From: UTCFX2 sp963788305
GTDB lineage: Bacteria; Chloroflexota; Anaerolineae; Anaerolineales; UBA4823
Direction: 5' to 3'
DNA: 64,000 bases
Assembly (NCBI GenBank): GCA_963788305.1
Contig: CAWBGK010000012.1
Coordinates: forward strand, 1-64,000
The notes beneath the pieces were generated by a model. The model saw nothing but the letters and a program-made list of their open reading frames with translations. It did not search any database and was not told where the DNA came from. A program made the translations under genes and the position numbers. Positions 16,869-26,324 of the stretch are shown here, piece after piece (positions within the stretch are counted from its first letter, which is position 1; each line of letters starts with the position of its first letter).

Positions 16869-18737
16869 ATGCGCGCTTCTTTTCTTAACTTATCCCTACT
16901 GCTGATCCTATTATTTATGCCGATATTTGCCGTTCAAGCACAGGGCGACCCGGAAGTCCAGGAGTTGTTCGGCACCCTGGCGCCCGGTCAGAGTGATGTC
17001 TTCCTCCTATCTGATTTAGAGGAAGGTCAAATCCTTACGGCTTTCATGGAGAACAGGTCTGGAAACCTTGATCCGATCCTCTCGATTTTACAAGATGATG
17101 GGAATCTGGCTGCCAAGTTGGAAAGCTTTAAAGAAGACTTGGCTGAGCTGGCAGCAACTTCAGACTATCCGTTGATCGAGCTACCAGCCCTGAGGGATCA
17201 ATATGCCCTGGCCTGGGATGACGACGGCGGTCCTGGCTACTCTTCTGCGCTGCAGTTTACAGTACCAAAAAATGGCGATTACTATCTGCTTGTAAGCAGC
17301 TCGCTATCTGCAGCGGGTCGTTCGACGGCAGGTGAATACCGCTTGCTGTTAGGCATAAATGCTCCACAAGTATTAGAAGGGACCGCGGAATCAACGGGAG
17401 CGCTCATCGCTGTGCAGAACCAGGCAGCTCTGGGATCGCATCTCATCCAGGAGCTGAGCGGCAGCTTGATTGTGGAAAAACCTGCCGTTTCTTTCACCCT
17501 CGGTGACTTAGAACCGGCTGACAGATTGTATGTCGATTTAAAGGCGACCAGTGGGGATCTCAAACCCGTGCTTGTCTTGCGTGATTTTGGGAAAAAGCCT
17601 ATTCGGGTTGCTAATTTAAACGGGCAGACGGGTTCTGCAGCACTTGAGCAGGCTTTTCCGGAAGGCGGCCGAAACTATACCCTGGAAATCAGCGCTGCTT
17701 CACCCGATGGGCAGCTGACCAGTGGGGACTTCACGCTGCGGGTGGGAGTCAACGCGCCTGAAGTCCTGGATGGAGAAGGAGCTCCAAACACCGAGAGCCT
17801 GGTCAAACTCGCAATCCCGGTAAAAGTCGGCCTTAAGCTTCAGCAAATCGTCAACATTGATCAACCCAACGAAATTATGAATGATGTCGGCACCTTGAAG
17901 CTCGAATGGACAGATCCAGCCCTGGCGTTCAATCCGGACGAATGCGACTGCTATTCCCGGATATATACGGAAAACAGCTACAATAAGTTCCTCGAAGATG
18001 TCAATGGAAAGTGGCCCGATTTCACCTTTTTAAACCAACAGGGCAATCGCTGGAGCCAGAACCGGCTGATCGAAATTGAACCGAACGGTCATGTCACTTT
18101 CCTGGAAAGATTCTCGACTAACTTCCAGATCGATTTCGATTGGACAGCATTTCCCTTCGACACTCAGGATTTTTATATCAAGATCGATATGCTCTTCCCC
18201 GAAGAGGAATACATCTTTGCCCCGATGGAAGGATTCAGTGAAATAGATCCTAAGCATGGTGAAGATGAGTTCATCTTGACAGATTTTGACACGCAAATCA
18301 GCTCTGAAATTTCTAGCACGCAGACTCCGATCTCGCGCTTCACATTCCATTTCTCTGCCCCACGCCACCTGGATTATTATATCTTCCGCGTGCTTGTCCC
18401 CGTATTGCTGATCATCCTGGTATCATACATAACCTTCTTCCTGAAGGATTACACCCGGCGAATTGAGATTGCAACTGGCAACCTGCTGCTGTTCATTGCT
18501 TTCAGCTTCAGCCTGGGAGACAATTACCCGCGCATGGGCTATCTGACTTTCCTGGATGCGATTATGGCAATCACATTTATCATCAATACATTGGTTGTCG
18601 CATTAAATGTTTACTATAAGTGGCTGGAACAAAAAGGAGATCGTGAGAAAGCTGATCGCCTGGAAGCGCCGATGAATTACGTCTATCCGATCGCCTACCT
18701 GCTTGCCTTTGGCCTGGCAGCGGTGATATTTCTGTAG
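16869..18737 (+). CDS. Pentameric ligand-gated ion channel with extra N-terminal domains
   Basis: A 622-residue membrane protein. A signal peptide ends near VQAQGD (residues 20-26). Two related beta-rich modules follow, roughly 28-160 and 180-312, each ending in a similar phrase (GEYRLLLGINAPQVLEG; GDFTLRVGVNAPEVLDG); they resemble pre-peptidase C-terminal-like domains. From about 325 to 495 comes a Cys-loop-receptor-type ligand-binding domain with AFPFDTQDFYIKI. As in prokaryotic channels, the two loop cysteines are absent. TM1 starts near residue 499 (RVLVPVLLIILVSYITFF, with its conserved Pro), then TM2 and TM3, and TM4 is the last 20 residues. Bacterial relatives such as GLIC are cation channels; DeCLIC also has two added N-terminal domains. 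Ligand and ion are unknown. It stands alone behind its own promoter. Confidence 0.85.
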   Translation: MRASFLNLSLLLILLFMPIFAVQAQGDPEVQELFGTLAPGQSDVFLLSDLEEGQILTAFMENRSGNLDPILSILQDDGNLAAKLESFKEDLAELAATSDYPLIELPALRDQYALAWDDDGGPGYSSALQFTVPKNGDYYLLVSSSLSAAGRSTAGEYRLLLGINAPQVLEGTAESTGALIAVQNQAALGSHLIQELSGSLIVEKPAVSFTLGDLEPADRLYVDLKATSGDLKPVLVLRDFGKKPIRVANLNGQTGSAALEQAFPEGGRNYTLEISAASPDGQLTSGDFTLRVGVNAPEVLDGEGAPNTESLVKLAIPVKVGLKLQQIVNIDQPNEIMNDVGTLKLEWTDPALAFNPDECDCYSRIYTENSYNKFLEDVNGKWPDFTFLNQQGNRWSQNRLIEIEPNGHVTFLERFSTNFQIDFDWTAFPFDTQDFYIKIDMLFPEEEYIFAPMEGFSEIDPKHGEDEFILTDFDTQISSEISSTQTPISRFTFHFSAPRHLDYYIFRVLVPVLLIILVSYITFFLKDYTRRIEIATGNLLLFIAFSFSLGDNYPRMGYLTFLDAIMAITFIINTLVVALNVYYKWLEQKGDREKADRLEAPMNYVYPIAYLLAFGLAAVIFL

Positions 18738-19040
18738 GGTTTTGCCCTGATGCTACCTAATGGAACTAAAAACTAAGGAAATATTCTGATAATTACTGTG
18801 AGTGATCTTGAAAAGCCGTTCTTTTCTTAATGATTCACGCAGGATTACAGAATTCTCGATTTTTCGGTGCAAGTGTTTTTAAATCTAAGGACAGTAAAGT
18901 TCGATTGAAAGTATAATTATTTCTGCTATTGCCTTAATTATATTCCCGACCCACATCAATCATTAATGGTGTAATCGATCAAACTATCAAACTGGAAAAC
19001 GGGACGATTTCCTTTTCCTGAATAAAAACCGGATGGGCTT

Positions 19041-19785
19041 ATGCAGACAACAGATGATGATTTCCCCTATTCCAGCGATGACCCAAGCCTCGCGCTTGCA
19101 GAAGAAACCAATACCGGCTTAAGCCTGAATTCGCAACAGCTTGATGATCTCAAGGCGACCATGAGGCTGGTTGTTGGATCTGCCTTGAATGGAAGAGATG
19201 CCTATATCCTCAGGTTGAGGCGAGTGCAGTCAGCACAGGAATCTGTCCGACCAGAAGGTTTTGTTATTGAAAAAAATGAGAGCTCGTTAGAACAGCTGAG
19301 ATATCTGCTGCTAGGGATGTTGTTTGAGACACCAGATCTCATCCAGCGAGGTCTTCAGTCTACAGAGAGAGCATCAACAAAAGTGTACCGGTTGTTCTCG
19401 AAGATGCTTTCGCCAATAACTAATCGCAGGGTTTTCAATCCAGTCAGAACGCAATATGAAAAAGCCGCGGCACGGGGTGAAAACGCGATCGACCGCCTGA
19501 TTATGAAAGGCCGGATCGAAGAACAGAACAGCCGCCAAGTCCTCCAACAAAAGAACATTGATGATTTGGTAAACGAATTGCTCGAATACGTCATCCTAAA
19601 AACCGAAGCTGCAGAGATCATTCAAGAAACGGGGGTTGGGGTGGCTGGAGGCGTCCTTGATGATTTCCGTGGACAAAGCGCAGCGGTTGACTTCGATCCT
19701 GGAACAAAAACTAAGATCCATCTTTCGGAAGGGTGCTGATTTAAAACCTGAGACACCACCGAAAAGCCTGATAGAGGGGGGGTAA
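19041..19785 (+). CDS. Conserved hypothetical protein (frame-disrupted at 3' end)
   Basis: No family recognised. The frame as written gives 232 residues ending at 19739. A better C-terminus appears if one extra base near 19690-19695 is removed: AAVDSILEQKLRSIFRK continuing to a stop at 19783-19785. That stop lies six bases before the RDD gene, whose ribosome site then falls inside this coding end, so the longer product (about 247 residues) fits operon structure. The protein is mostly helical, has no signal peptide and includes a weakly hydrophobic stretch (LEQLRYLLLGMLFETPDLI). Its neighbours are an RDD membrane protein, an ABC1 kinase and a wax-ester/TAG synthase. The 303-base gap before it holds only A/T-rich sequence, with a possible -10 TATAAT near 18918. 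Confidence 0.55.
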
Positions 19786-19791
19786 TCAGAA

Positions 19792-20316
19792 ATGGCATCC
19801 ACAATCCCATCACACGCTGAGCCTGGAACGCTTTCACTGAAGATAAATCCATCCTATCCAGCTGGATTTTTCAGCCGTTTAGAGGCTTTCGTCATTGATC
19901 TGGTCATAATAAGTATTATTCAGCTAGGAACTTCGGCTTTCATCCAGGCGTTCCTTCGATTTTTCAGACTCTCAACCATTGCAGCTAATCTGCAAGCGAT
20001 CTGGGCGAACTCGGCGATTAATTTGGCTGTGGGGGCTACTTTCTCATTTCTCTTTGTGATCGGGTATTTCGCATTTTTCTGGTCTCTGGTCGGCTTCACT
20101 CCTGGCAAGGCGGTATTGGGACTAAAAATTGTGCGAAAAGACGGCGCAAAATTGTCTTTTCGCCGTTCAGTATTGCGTTTTTTTGCCTATTGGATTTCGG
20201 CGATACCACTCTTCCTGGGTTTCTTCTGGGTCTTATGGGACCCAAACCGAAGGGGCTGGCACGATAAAATTGCGGGTACGCAGGTTTTATTCACGCCAAA
20301 AATCCCGCGCAGATAG
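19792..20316 (+). CDS. RDD-family membrane protein
   Basis: A 174-residue integral membrane protein with an RDD domain. The family hallmark appears as AGFFSRLEAFVIDLVII near residue 21, with Arg and Asp in the first membrane segment. Second and third hydrophobic segments follow, then the loop FTPGKAVLGLKIVRKDG and the C-terminal DPNRRGWHDKIAGTQV. Function is generally unknown, with some members linked to ion exchange. A run of G residues upstream serves as ribosome site. It sits between the unknown gene and the ABC1 kinase, only eight bases from the latter, so all are probably one operon. Confidence 0.83.
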   Translation: MASTIPSHAEPGTLSLKINPSYPAGFFSRLEAFVIDLVIISIIQLGTSAFIQAFLRFFRLSTIAANLQAIWANSAINLAVGATFSFLFVIGYFAFFWSLVGFTPGKAVLGLKIVRKDGAKLSFRRSVLRFFAYWISAIPLFLGFFWVLWDPNRRGWHDKIAGTQVLFTPKIPRR

Positions 20317-20324
20317 CCGCCCCC

Positions 20325-21977
20325 ATGAATAATGATTTTGAACTGTATAAGGAAAGGCGCTCTCCTGGACTGGTAACTCGTTTCTTTGAGACCTCTATCC
20401 AGCTCCTTGGTTTATCTCTGGGAGGCGGCCTGGATTACGTCCGCCAGAAAAAAGAGCTAGGAGAGCACCGCTCGATAGGGGTTTTGATCCTGCGCATTTT
20501 CCTGGCGCTGACCTGGCCGTTCCTCGATAAAAAGATCATAAACCTGCCTTTCTCGATCCAGTTCAGGCTGAGGATGGAAAAATTAGGGCCAACTTACATA
20601 AAACTTGGCCAGATACTCAGCCTGCGCGAAGATTTACTCCCAAAAGCCATAACTGACGAGCTAAAAAAGCTGCTTGACAAGCTTCCTGCAGTGACATATG
20701 AGCGATTTAAGGAGCTCATCGTTGAAAGCCTCAACCTTCCGCTCAATACGATGTACCGCTGGATTGACCCCGTTCCCTTAGGCTCGGCTTCGCTGGCTCA
20801 GACTCACCGCGCCAGGCTGATCACTAACGAAAAAGTCGTTATTAAAGTATTAAAGCCGGGCGTGCGCACACTCATCGAACGAGATACGCGCCTGCTGAGA
20901 TTCTTCGGAAGGTTCCTGCAGATCTTTCTGGCGCGCTACCAACCCGCACGCATCATCAATGAGTTCTGCACTTACACCTTGCGTGAAGTGGATCTGCGAT
21001 TCGAAGCCGACAATGCAGAAACTTTCTCAGCGTACTTTAAAGACGAGCCTGAGGTGCGTTTTCCAAAAATTTATCGGAAATTCAGCTCTCGGGACGTCCT
21101 TTGCATGGAATATTTTCACGGCATTAAACCGGATGAAAATGCCTTGAAGAAGCTGACTTCTGACCAGCGCCGCCAGGCGATTGACCTGGGGATAGGCGCA
21201 GTTGTGCGGATGATCTATCGCGATGGGTTCTTTCACGCCGATTTGCATCCAGCGAACCTGATGATTTTCAAGAAACCGGGCACGAAAGAGATCAGCGTCG
21301 GCTTTATCGACCTTGGAATGGTCGGCAGGTTCACGCGCGACATGCGCAAGCGTTTGTTTTATTATTTTTACTCTCTGGTCAGCGGTGATCCGGACAGCGC
21401 AGCGCGCTATCTTGCTTCGCTGACGATTCCCGGGAAAGGGGCAGATATCGAAGGATTCCGCCGGGCAGCTTCTGATCTATATACCCGCTGGCTGACCGCC
21501 CCCAATTTTAAGGATTTCTCACTCGCCCAGGTGATTCTGCAGTCCATCCTGCTTGCCGGCCACTACCATATCCAGTATCCTGGTGAAATCATCCTGATGG
21601 TCAAAGCCCTGGTGACAATCGAAGGCGTAGGCTACATCTTTGACCCGGAGATCGACATCCCTTCCGCTGCTCGCAAACACGTTCGGTCTATCCTGATTCA
21701 AGAGTTTAATCCGGTGACGATGGTTCGTGAAAGCGCGCTGATCCTGCCGGAAATGCTGGATGTGCTTCGAAAGAGCCCATTAATATTAAGCGAAGGGATG
21801 AAGGTGTTGGAAACAAACCTCAAGAAACCTCCATCTGGCCCGCTTAACGGTGCCCGCGGTACGATTCTCGCTGGCTTCTGTCTTGTGGCAGGAGCATTGC
21901 TCCTGTCTTTTAATGGCCCGTGGTTCGTCTGGGCAGCTTTGTTTATCGCAGCTTTCTTCCTTGCACTTCGATCTTGA
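20325..21977 (+). CDS. ABC1/UbiB-family atypical kinase
   Basis: A 550-residue protein of the AarF/UbiB/ABC1 family, ATPase-like kinases linked to quinone and isoprenoid lipid handling. Motifs are the KxGQ signature in YIKLGQILSLREDLL (near residue 92), the Ala-rich-loop equivalent PLGSASLAQTHRA, VVIKVLKPGV with the ATP-site Lys, HADLHPANLM for the catalytic loop and GFIDLGMVGRF for the DFG-like metal site. One or two hydrophobic helices at the C-terminus (GFCLVAGALLLSF; WAALFIAAFFLAL) would anchor it to the membrane, as usual. It lies in an apparent operon with a lipid acyltransferase, which suggests a part in neutral-lipid or membrane metabolism rather than necessarily ubiquinone. Confidence 0.87.
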   Translation: MNNDFELYKERRSPGLVTRFFETSIQLLGLSLGGGLDYVRQKKELGEHRSIGVLILRIFLALTWPFLDKKIINLPFSIQFRLRMEKLGPTYIKLGQILSLREDLLPKAITDELKKLLDKLPAVTYERFKELIVESLNLPLNTMYRWIDPVPLGSASLAQTHRARLITNEKVVIKVLKPGVRTLIERDTRLLRFFGRFLQIFLARYQPARIINEFCTYTLREVDLRFEADNAETFSAYFKDEPEVRFPKIYRKFSSRDVLCMEYFHGIKPDENALKKLTSDQRRQAIDLGIGAVVRMIYRDGFFHADLHPANLMIFKKPGTKEISVGFIDLGMVGRFTRDMRKRLFYYFYSLVSGDPDSAARYLASLTIPGKGADIEGFRRAASDLYTRWLTAPNFKDFSLAQVILQSILLAGHYHIQYPGEIILMVKALVTIEGVGYIFDPEIDIPSAARKHVRSILIQEFNPVTMVRESALILPEMLDVLRKSPLILSEGMKVLETNLKKPPSGPLNGARGTILAGFCLVAGALLLSFNGPWFVWAALFIAAFFLALRS

Positions 21978-22065
21978 AAGTTCGAATGGATGAGCACAAT
22001 CTTTGGATTCAAACAAGTCTATTTAAGGGGATCAGCTTGATGGATTATTGGTTAGGAGCAACCCT

Positions 22066-23457
22066 TTGTCAAAAACTCGTCTAAATAATGTAGATTTAGC
22101 CTGGCTTCGCATGGACAGTCCAACCAACCCCATGATCATCACGGTGGTTATGGAGTTCATGGGTCAGATCAATTACGACCAGCTGATTTCTATTATGAAG
22201 AGTTCTCTAGGACGCTACCGCCGTTTTCGGCAGCGGATCGTCATACCTGGTCGTTTGTTCAGCCGGCCGTTCTGGGAAGATGACCCTGATTACCGGATTG
22301 AGAGTCATGTGGAACGAGTGAACCTGAAGGATCCTGCGGACGATGCTGCGCTGGAAGAATTGGTCAATACCAAAATGAACACGGCGCTGGACTTTTCCCA
22401 TCCACTTTGGATTATCACCCTAGTTGAAAACCACCCTAGAGGCAGCATGATCGTCTGCCGCGTCCACCACTGCATTGCGGACGGGATTTCCCTCATGCAG
22501 GTTTTATTACAGATGACACAAGCCTCTCCTGATCTGCCTGTGGACCATGTCCTTGCTGATAAAAATAATCATCAAACGATTGAGGGTTCTGGCGGAAATC
22601 CAATGACTGAACATGTTCCGCTGGCTGAACATCGCCACGATTTGAACACAGCACTTTCTCAATCCGATCCGGTTGCTCCACCTCCAACGCACAGCCAGTC
22701 TGAAGCCCAAAGAAATCCTCATATAACCGAAATCCTCGCAGCGGCACTCCGGATCATATTCCGCTCTGCTGATCCGTCGACGATGCTTAAAGGGCCGCTT
22801 GGAAATATCAAGAAGGCGGTCTGGTCTGAGCCTTTGGGTCTATCTGAGATAAAGCAAATTGCCCGGAAACATCAAGCGACTGTGAATGACGTCTTCATGG
22901 CAGTCGTTTCTGGGGCCATCCGGCGCTATATGGATTTTCATAACGATCCTCGAAAACGGAACATTCGAGCCTTTAACCTGGTCAACATGCGAGGCCGCAC
23001 GTTTGATGAGGAACTCGGCAATAAATTCGGCCTGGTGTTTCTTACCCTGCCTTTAGATCAAGCCCAACCCCTGGATCGTCTTGCCGCGATAAAAAAAGGT
23101 ATGGATAAATTGAAAGCGTCTGCAGAATATGTAGCCTCCTATACGATCCTCAATATCCTCGGTCAACTGCCCAGGTGGATTGAAAACCTGGCGATAAAAA
23201 TCCTGGACATGAAAGGGACCGTTGTCGCGACCAACGTGCCCGGACCACGCCATCCGGTCTACCTGGCAGGGGCGCAGATCACCTCATTAAAGGGTTGGGT
23301 ACCGCAATCGGGCCGGATCGGAGTCGGATTGAGCATTATCAGCTACAATGATCAGGTCTACTTTGGACTAAACGCAGATGCAGGGCTTATCCCCGACCCG
23401 GAGCGGTTTCTTGGTTTCTTTCAGGATGAGTTTAGAACCTTAAGAGCTGCTATTTAA
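22066..23457 (+). CDS. WS/DGAT-type acyltransferase (wax ester/TAG synthase)
   Basis: A 463-residue bifunctional wax ester synthase/diacylglycerol acyltransferase homologue, transferring acyl groups from acyl-CoA to alcohols or diacylglycerol. The catalytic motif HHxxxDG is present as HHCIADG at residues 134-140. The N-terminal DLAWLRMDSPTNPM and C-terminal TNVPGPRHPVYLAG segments are typical, the latter close to the family PLNG/NVPGP region. The TTG start at 22066 is chosen because AGGAG stands seven bases upstream; no ATG fits the conserved N-terminus. It follows the ABC1 kinase gene by 88 bases. With a phasin-like gene 3 kb downstream it suggests storage-lipid inclusions. Some family members esterify other alcohols, so the product is not certain. 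Confidence 0.85.
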   Translation: MSKTRLNNVDLAWLRMDSPTNPMIITVVMEFMGQINYDQLISIMKSSLGRYRRFRQRIVIPGRLFSRPFWEDDPDYRIESHVERVNLKDPADDAALEELVNTKMNTALDFSHPLWIITLVENHPRGSMIVCRVHHCIADGISLMQVLLQMTQASPDLPVDHVLADKNNHQTIEGSGGNPMTEHVPLAEHRHDLNTALSQSDPVAPPPTHSQSEAQRNPHITEILAAALRIIFRSADPSTMLKGPLGNIKKAVWSEPLGLSEIKQIARKHQATVNDVFMAVVSGAIRRYMDFHNDPRKRNIRAFNLVNMRGRTFDEELGNKFGLVFLTLPLDQAQPLDRLAAIKKGMDKLKASAEYVASYTILNILGQLPRWIENLAIKILDMKGTVVATNVPGPRHPVYLAGAQITSLKGWVPQSGRIGVGLSIISYNDQVYFGLNADAGLIPDPERFLGFFQDEFRTLRAAI

Positions 23458-23754
23458 GCGATTGCACTGGTTAATCTCTTTCTGCATCGTTATGGTTTTT
23501 TTACGCAAGCAATGTTGATGGTTGGCTAAAATACCATCAAAACCAATTTTATTCTTTGGAAATATGAGAGATTTCGCGCTGTCCAGGTCAACAGGTGCCG
23601 AAATATTCATAAATTTGGTTTTTTCGAACCAGCCTAAAAAGGCAGGCGCGGTTCGAAAGTTGCAACGACAACCTCGTATTGAACTGACGCATGGTTAAAA
23701 AGGTGGATCAAGGGAAACAACCCTGGGCAGCGAGAGCCCAAAAGGAGCTGGAAA

Positions 23755-24996
23755 ATGGACTGGCCAATTTTCTTATTAGGGATTTTGATCGGCTGGATAT
23801 CCGAGTGGGTTGTAGACCTGCTTTTCTGGCGCAAGCGCCAGAAGAAATGGATGGCTGCCGAGTCCGAATATCTCACCCAGCTCGACGAAGTAAAAACTGA
23901 GCTGGAAGTTCAGAAATCGAAATCTCCTCAGCTCGAGGCAGCAGAAAGCGATCTGGAGTCTCAAGATACAGATATGGAGTCTCTGCGCAGCGAGCTGGCC
24001 GCCGCGGAAGCCGAACGCGAAGATCTGGTTGCGCTGATGGCCAAGATGGAAGCAGAGCGAGGGGTGCTGGAGGAACAAATCAGCAGCTTAACCGCACCTG
24101 CCGGAACGGTCCCGCTTGCGGCTGGCGTTGGCCTGGCGGCAGCGACACGCAGCGAGCAGGTGGTATTGGCGCAGCTGAATGAAGATGTGGGGGACGACCT
24201 GACGATGATTGAGGGGGTCGGTCCAAAGATTTAGGAGCTGCTCTACCAGAGCGGCATCCATACCTACTCTGAGCTGGCAGAAAGCGACGTCGAGCAGCTG
24301 CAGGCGATTCTCGCTGGAGGAGGGTCGGCCTTTCGGATGGCGGACCCAACCAGCTGGCCGCGCCAGGCGCGCCTGGCCGCTGCCCACGATTGGGTTCGGC
24401 TACAGAATTTGAAGGAGCAGCTCTCAGGTGGAGTGCGCCGCCCGCAGCCGCCCGCACTAGAGGATGACCTGACGATGATTGAGGGGATTGGTCCAAAGAT
24501 CTCCGCCAGCCTTAAAGAGCACGGCATCCGCACCTTTGTCCAGCTCTCGCGAGCCGAGCCAGACCGTTTGCTGGAGATCCTGGCCGAGGCTGGACCCAAT
24601 TTCAAGCTGGCTGCGCCTGCAGTAGTGAGCTGGCCTGCACAGGCCCAGCTGGCAGCAAAGGGAGACTGGGATCAGCTTCATGCTTTCAAGGACTCCCTCA
24701 TAGCCGGACGCGGGCAAACAAGATCATCAATACCAGAACCCGAACTTGTGTCCGAGTTTTTACCACGTATTGAACCCGAGCTTGAACCTGGGCCTGAGCC
24801 TCTGCTCGAGCCTGAACCTGAGCCCGAGCCTCTGCCAGAGCCAGAACCTTTACCCGAGCCTGAACCCAAAGCCGAGCCTTTACCCGATCCTGAACCCGAG
24901 TCTGAGCCTGAACCTCAACCTGAGTCTTTACTCGAGCTAGAACCTTTACCCGAGCCTGAACCAGAGTCCGAGCCAGACCCTGGAAAGGTGGATTGA
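23755..24996 (+). CDS. Helix-hairpin-helix coiled-coil protein interrupted by an amber codon
   Basis: One open frame of 413 codons broken by TAG at 24232-24234. An N-terminal membrane helix (WPIFLLGILIGWISEWVVDL) is followed by a charged coiled coil (about 35-125). Two copies of a DDLTMIEGxGPKI helix-hairpin-helix domain then flank the stop. In copy 1 the phrase is GPKI-stop-ELLYQSGIHTY; in copy 2 it is GPKISASLKEHGIRTF, so the amber replaces a single residue and homology continues in the same frame. A CAG-to-TAG change would explain it. The C-terminus is a long Pro-Glu repeat (PEPEPLPEPEP). AAGGAG precedes the ATG. The next gene starts one base after the stop. HhH domains often bind DNA nonspecifically; here the membrane anchor suggests another scaffold role. 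Function unknown. Confidence 0.75.
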
Positions 24997-24997
24997 A

Positions 24998-26209
24998 ATG
25001 AACGAAGATCGGTGGAGTACGCGCAGCTTTGACCTGATTAAAGGCGCTGTGCTGCTGGGTCTGCTCCTGTTTTTTGCGACCTCCTTCCTGAGAAGCTCAA
25101 AGACGGATGCACAGGTGTCTTCCCCAACGCCCGGGACTGCCCAGGTTCAAATCCTGGATCAGGTTGCGTCGGAAGATGGCTTGACCCTGTCTGGCAGCGC
25201 GGAAGCAGGGTCGACCGTAGAGCTATGGGCTGGTGAAACCAGACTTGCATCCGTCCCGGTGGATGCCTCCGGGATATGGACAACCACAGTCCAGACGGAA
25301 TTGGGTGAAAATCAGATTGTAGCTCGTTCAGTGAGCATAGACGGTACAACCCTGAGCGAATTGAAAGTCGTTGTTCTTGAGGACAGTGAATCCACTCCGC
25401 AGACTGCTTCCGCCGACTTAAAGATCGAATCACCCATTGTGTCGCCGGGTGGCGAGGTAACCCTTTCCGGGACAGCCGAAGCGGGCTCAACGGTTGAACT
25501 ATGGTCGGGTGAGGAAAAACTGGCGGTTGTGCCTGTGGATGCGGAAGGGAACTGGATTTATACCGGCCAGCTCAAACCTGGCGATTATCAGATCCAAGCA
25601 CGGGTTGTCAGCGTGGACGGCCAGGTCTTAACGGTATCTGAGGCTGCAGTTGTAACGATAGAAGAAGCTGCCCCTGTGACTGAGGTTCCCGTCATAATCA
25701 TCGAAACTATCGATATCGAGCCTGGCGGCGCTGTTTCGCTTTCAGGCACCGCACCGGCGGGATCGACCGTCGAATTGTGGGCTGGTGAGATCAAGCTCGC
25801 TTCCGTCCCGGTCGATGAGAATGGTCAGTGGTCGTACACTGGTCAGCTTGAATCGGGCGACAATCCAATTGTCGCTCGCACCGTCAGCTCAGATGGAGCA
25901 GTACTGAACGAGTCGGCAGTCGAAGTGATCACAGTGCCGACAGCAGTTCCGGCGACAGAGATTGCAGTCGAGACGCAGGTTACGCCCACCGCTGCAGCTG
26001 TGGCGTCGGCGGAAGGCGGTCAAAGCTATATCGTCAAGCGCGGGGATTGGCTGCGCCAGCTGGCGCGCCGCTTTTACGGTGACGCCGGGCGGTGGGTAGA
26101 TATCTATAACGCGACGAATGAGATCGCAGCCAGAGACCATTCATATCACAGAATATGGAATCCCAATTTACTTATGCCCGGATGGAAGATCTGGATCCCG
26201 CAACCTTAG
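24998..26209 (+). CDS. Surface protein with three Ig-like repeats and a LysM-like domain
   Basis: A 403-residue membrane-anchored extracytoplasmic protein. One hydrophobic helix (GAVLLGLLLFFATSFL, about residues 15-30) is followed by three bacterial Ig-like repeats, at about 48-125, 140-215 and 232-307. Each contains GxxxLSGxAxAGSTVELW and VPVDxxGxW. The C-terminal 60 residues form a LysM-like domain starting YIVKRGDWLRQLARRFYGDA and ending LLMPGWKIWIPQP, the usual pattern of a peptidoglycan-binding or spacer module. It is almost contiguous with the HhH gene, so the two are probably co-expressed. The repeats are close enough in DNA to suggest internal duplication. Exact role unknown; cell-envelope architecture is likely. 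Confidence 0.8.
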   Translation: MNEDRWSTRSFDLIKGAVLLGLLLFFATSFLRSSKTDAQVSSPTPGTAQVQILDQVASEDGLTLSGSAEAGSTVELWAGETRLASVPVDASGIWTTTVQTELGENQIVARSVSIDGTTLSELKVVVLEDSESTPQTASADLKIESPIVSPGGEVTLSGTAEAGSTVELWSGEEKLAVVPVDAEGNWIYTGQLKPGDYQIQARVVSVDGQVLTVSEAAVVTIEEAAPVTEVPVIIIETIDIEPGGAVSLSGTAPAGSTVELWAGEIKLASVPVDENGQWSYTGQLESGDNPIVARTVSSDGAVLNESAVEVITVPTAVPATEIAVETQVTPTAAAVASAEGGQSYIVKRGDWLRQLARRFYGDAGRWVDIYNATNEIAARDHSYHRIWNPNLLMPGWKIWIPQP

Positions 26210-26222
26210 CCATGCGAACCTC

Positions 26223-26251
26223 TTGACTTCTGGCACCCGTGGTGCTATACT
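26223..26251 (+). promoter_or_regulatory. Near-consensus sigma70 promoter for the phasin-like gene
   Basis: TTGACT (26223-26228), a 17-base spacer and TATACT (26246-26251) with an extended TGC before the -10. Predicted transcription starts near 26258, giving a leader of about 67 bases before the ATG at 26325. This is the best promoter match I noticed in the window and suggests high expression. Confidence 0.7.
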
Positions 26252-26324
26252 TTTTTCGACGCAGTGCGTCATAAAAACGGACAAAAATTTTTATCAAATT
26301 CCATTTGTTTGCAGGAGGAATAGA

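Noticed and set aside
23521..23540. Third copy of the promoter element (GGCTAAAATACC)
   Set aside because: The -10-like string matches but CTAAACTCCC and the -35 box are absent at the required distances.
24232..24234. Amber codon read as pyrrolysine
   Set aside because: The host gene is an HhH scaffold, not a methylamine methyltransferase; both mtmB-like genes lack amber codons; no pyl genes are seen. Mutation or sequencing error is simpler.
24780..24990. Tandem DNA repeat as a CRISPR-like or variable-number array
   Set aside because: It encodes a Pro-Glu low-complexity tail in frame; units are irregular and there are no spacers.
26118..26324. N-terminal extension of the phasin-like gene
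   Set aside because: It overlaps the LysM gene and the strong promoter; GGAGGAA before ATG 26325 marks the real start.
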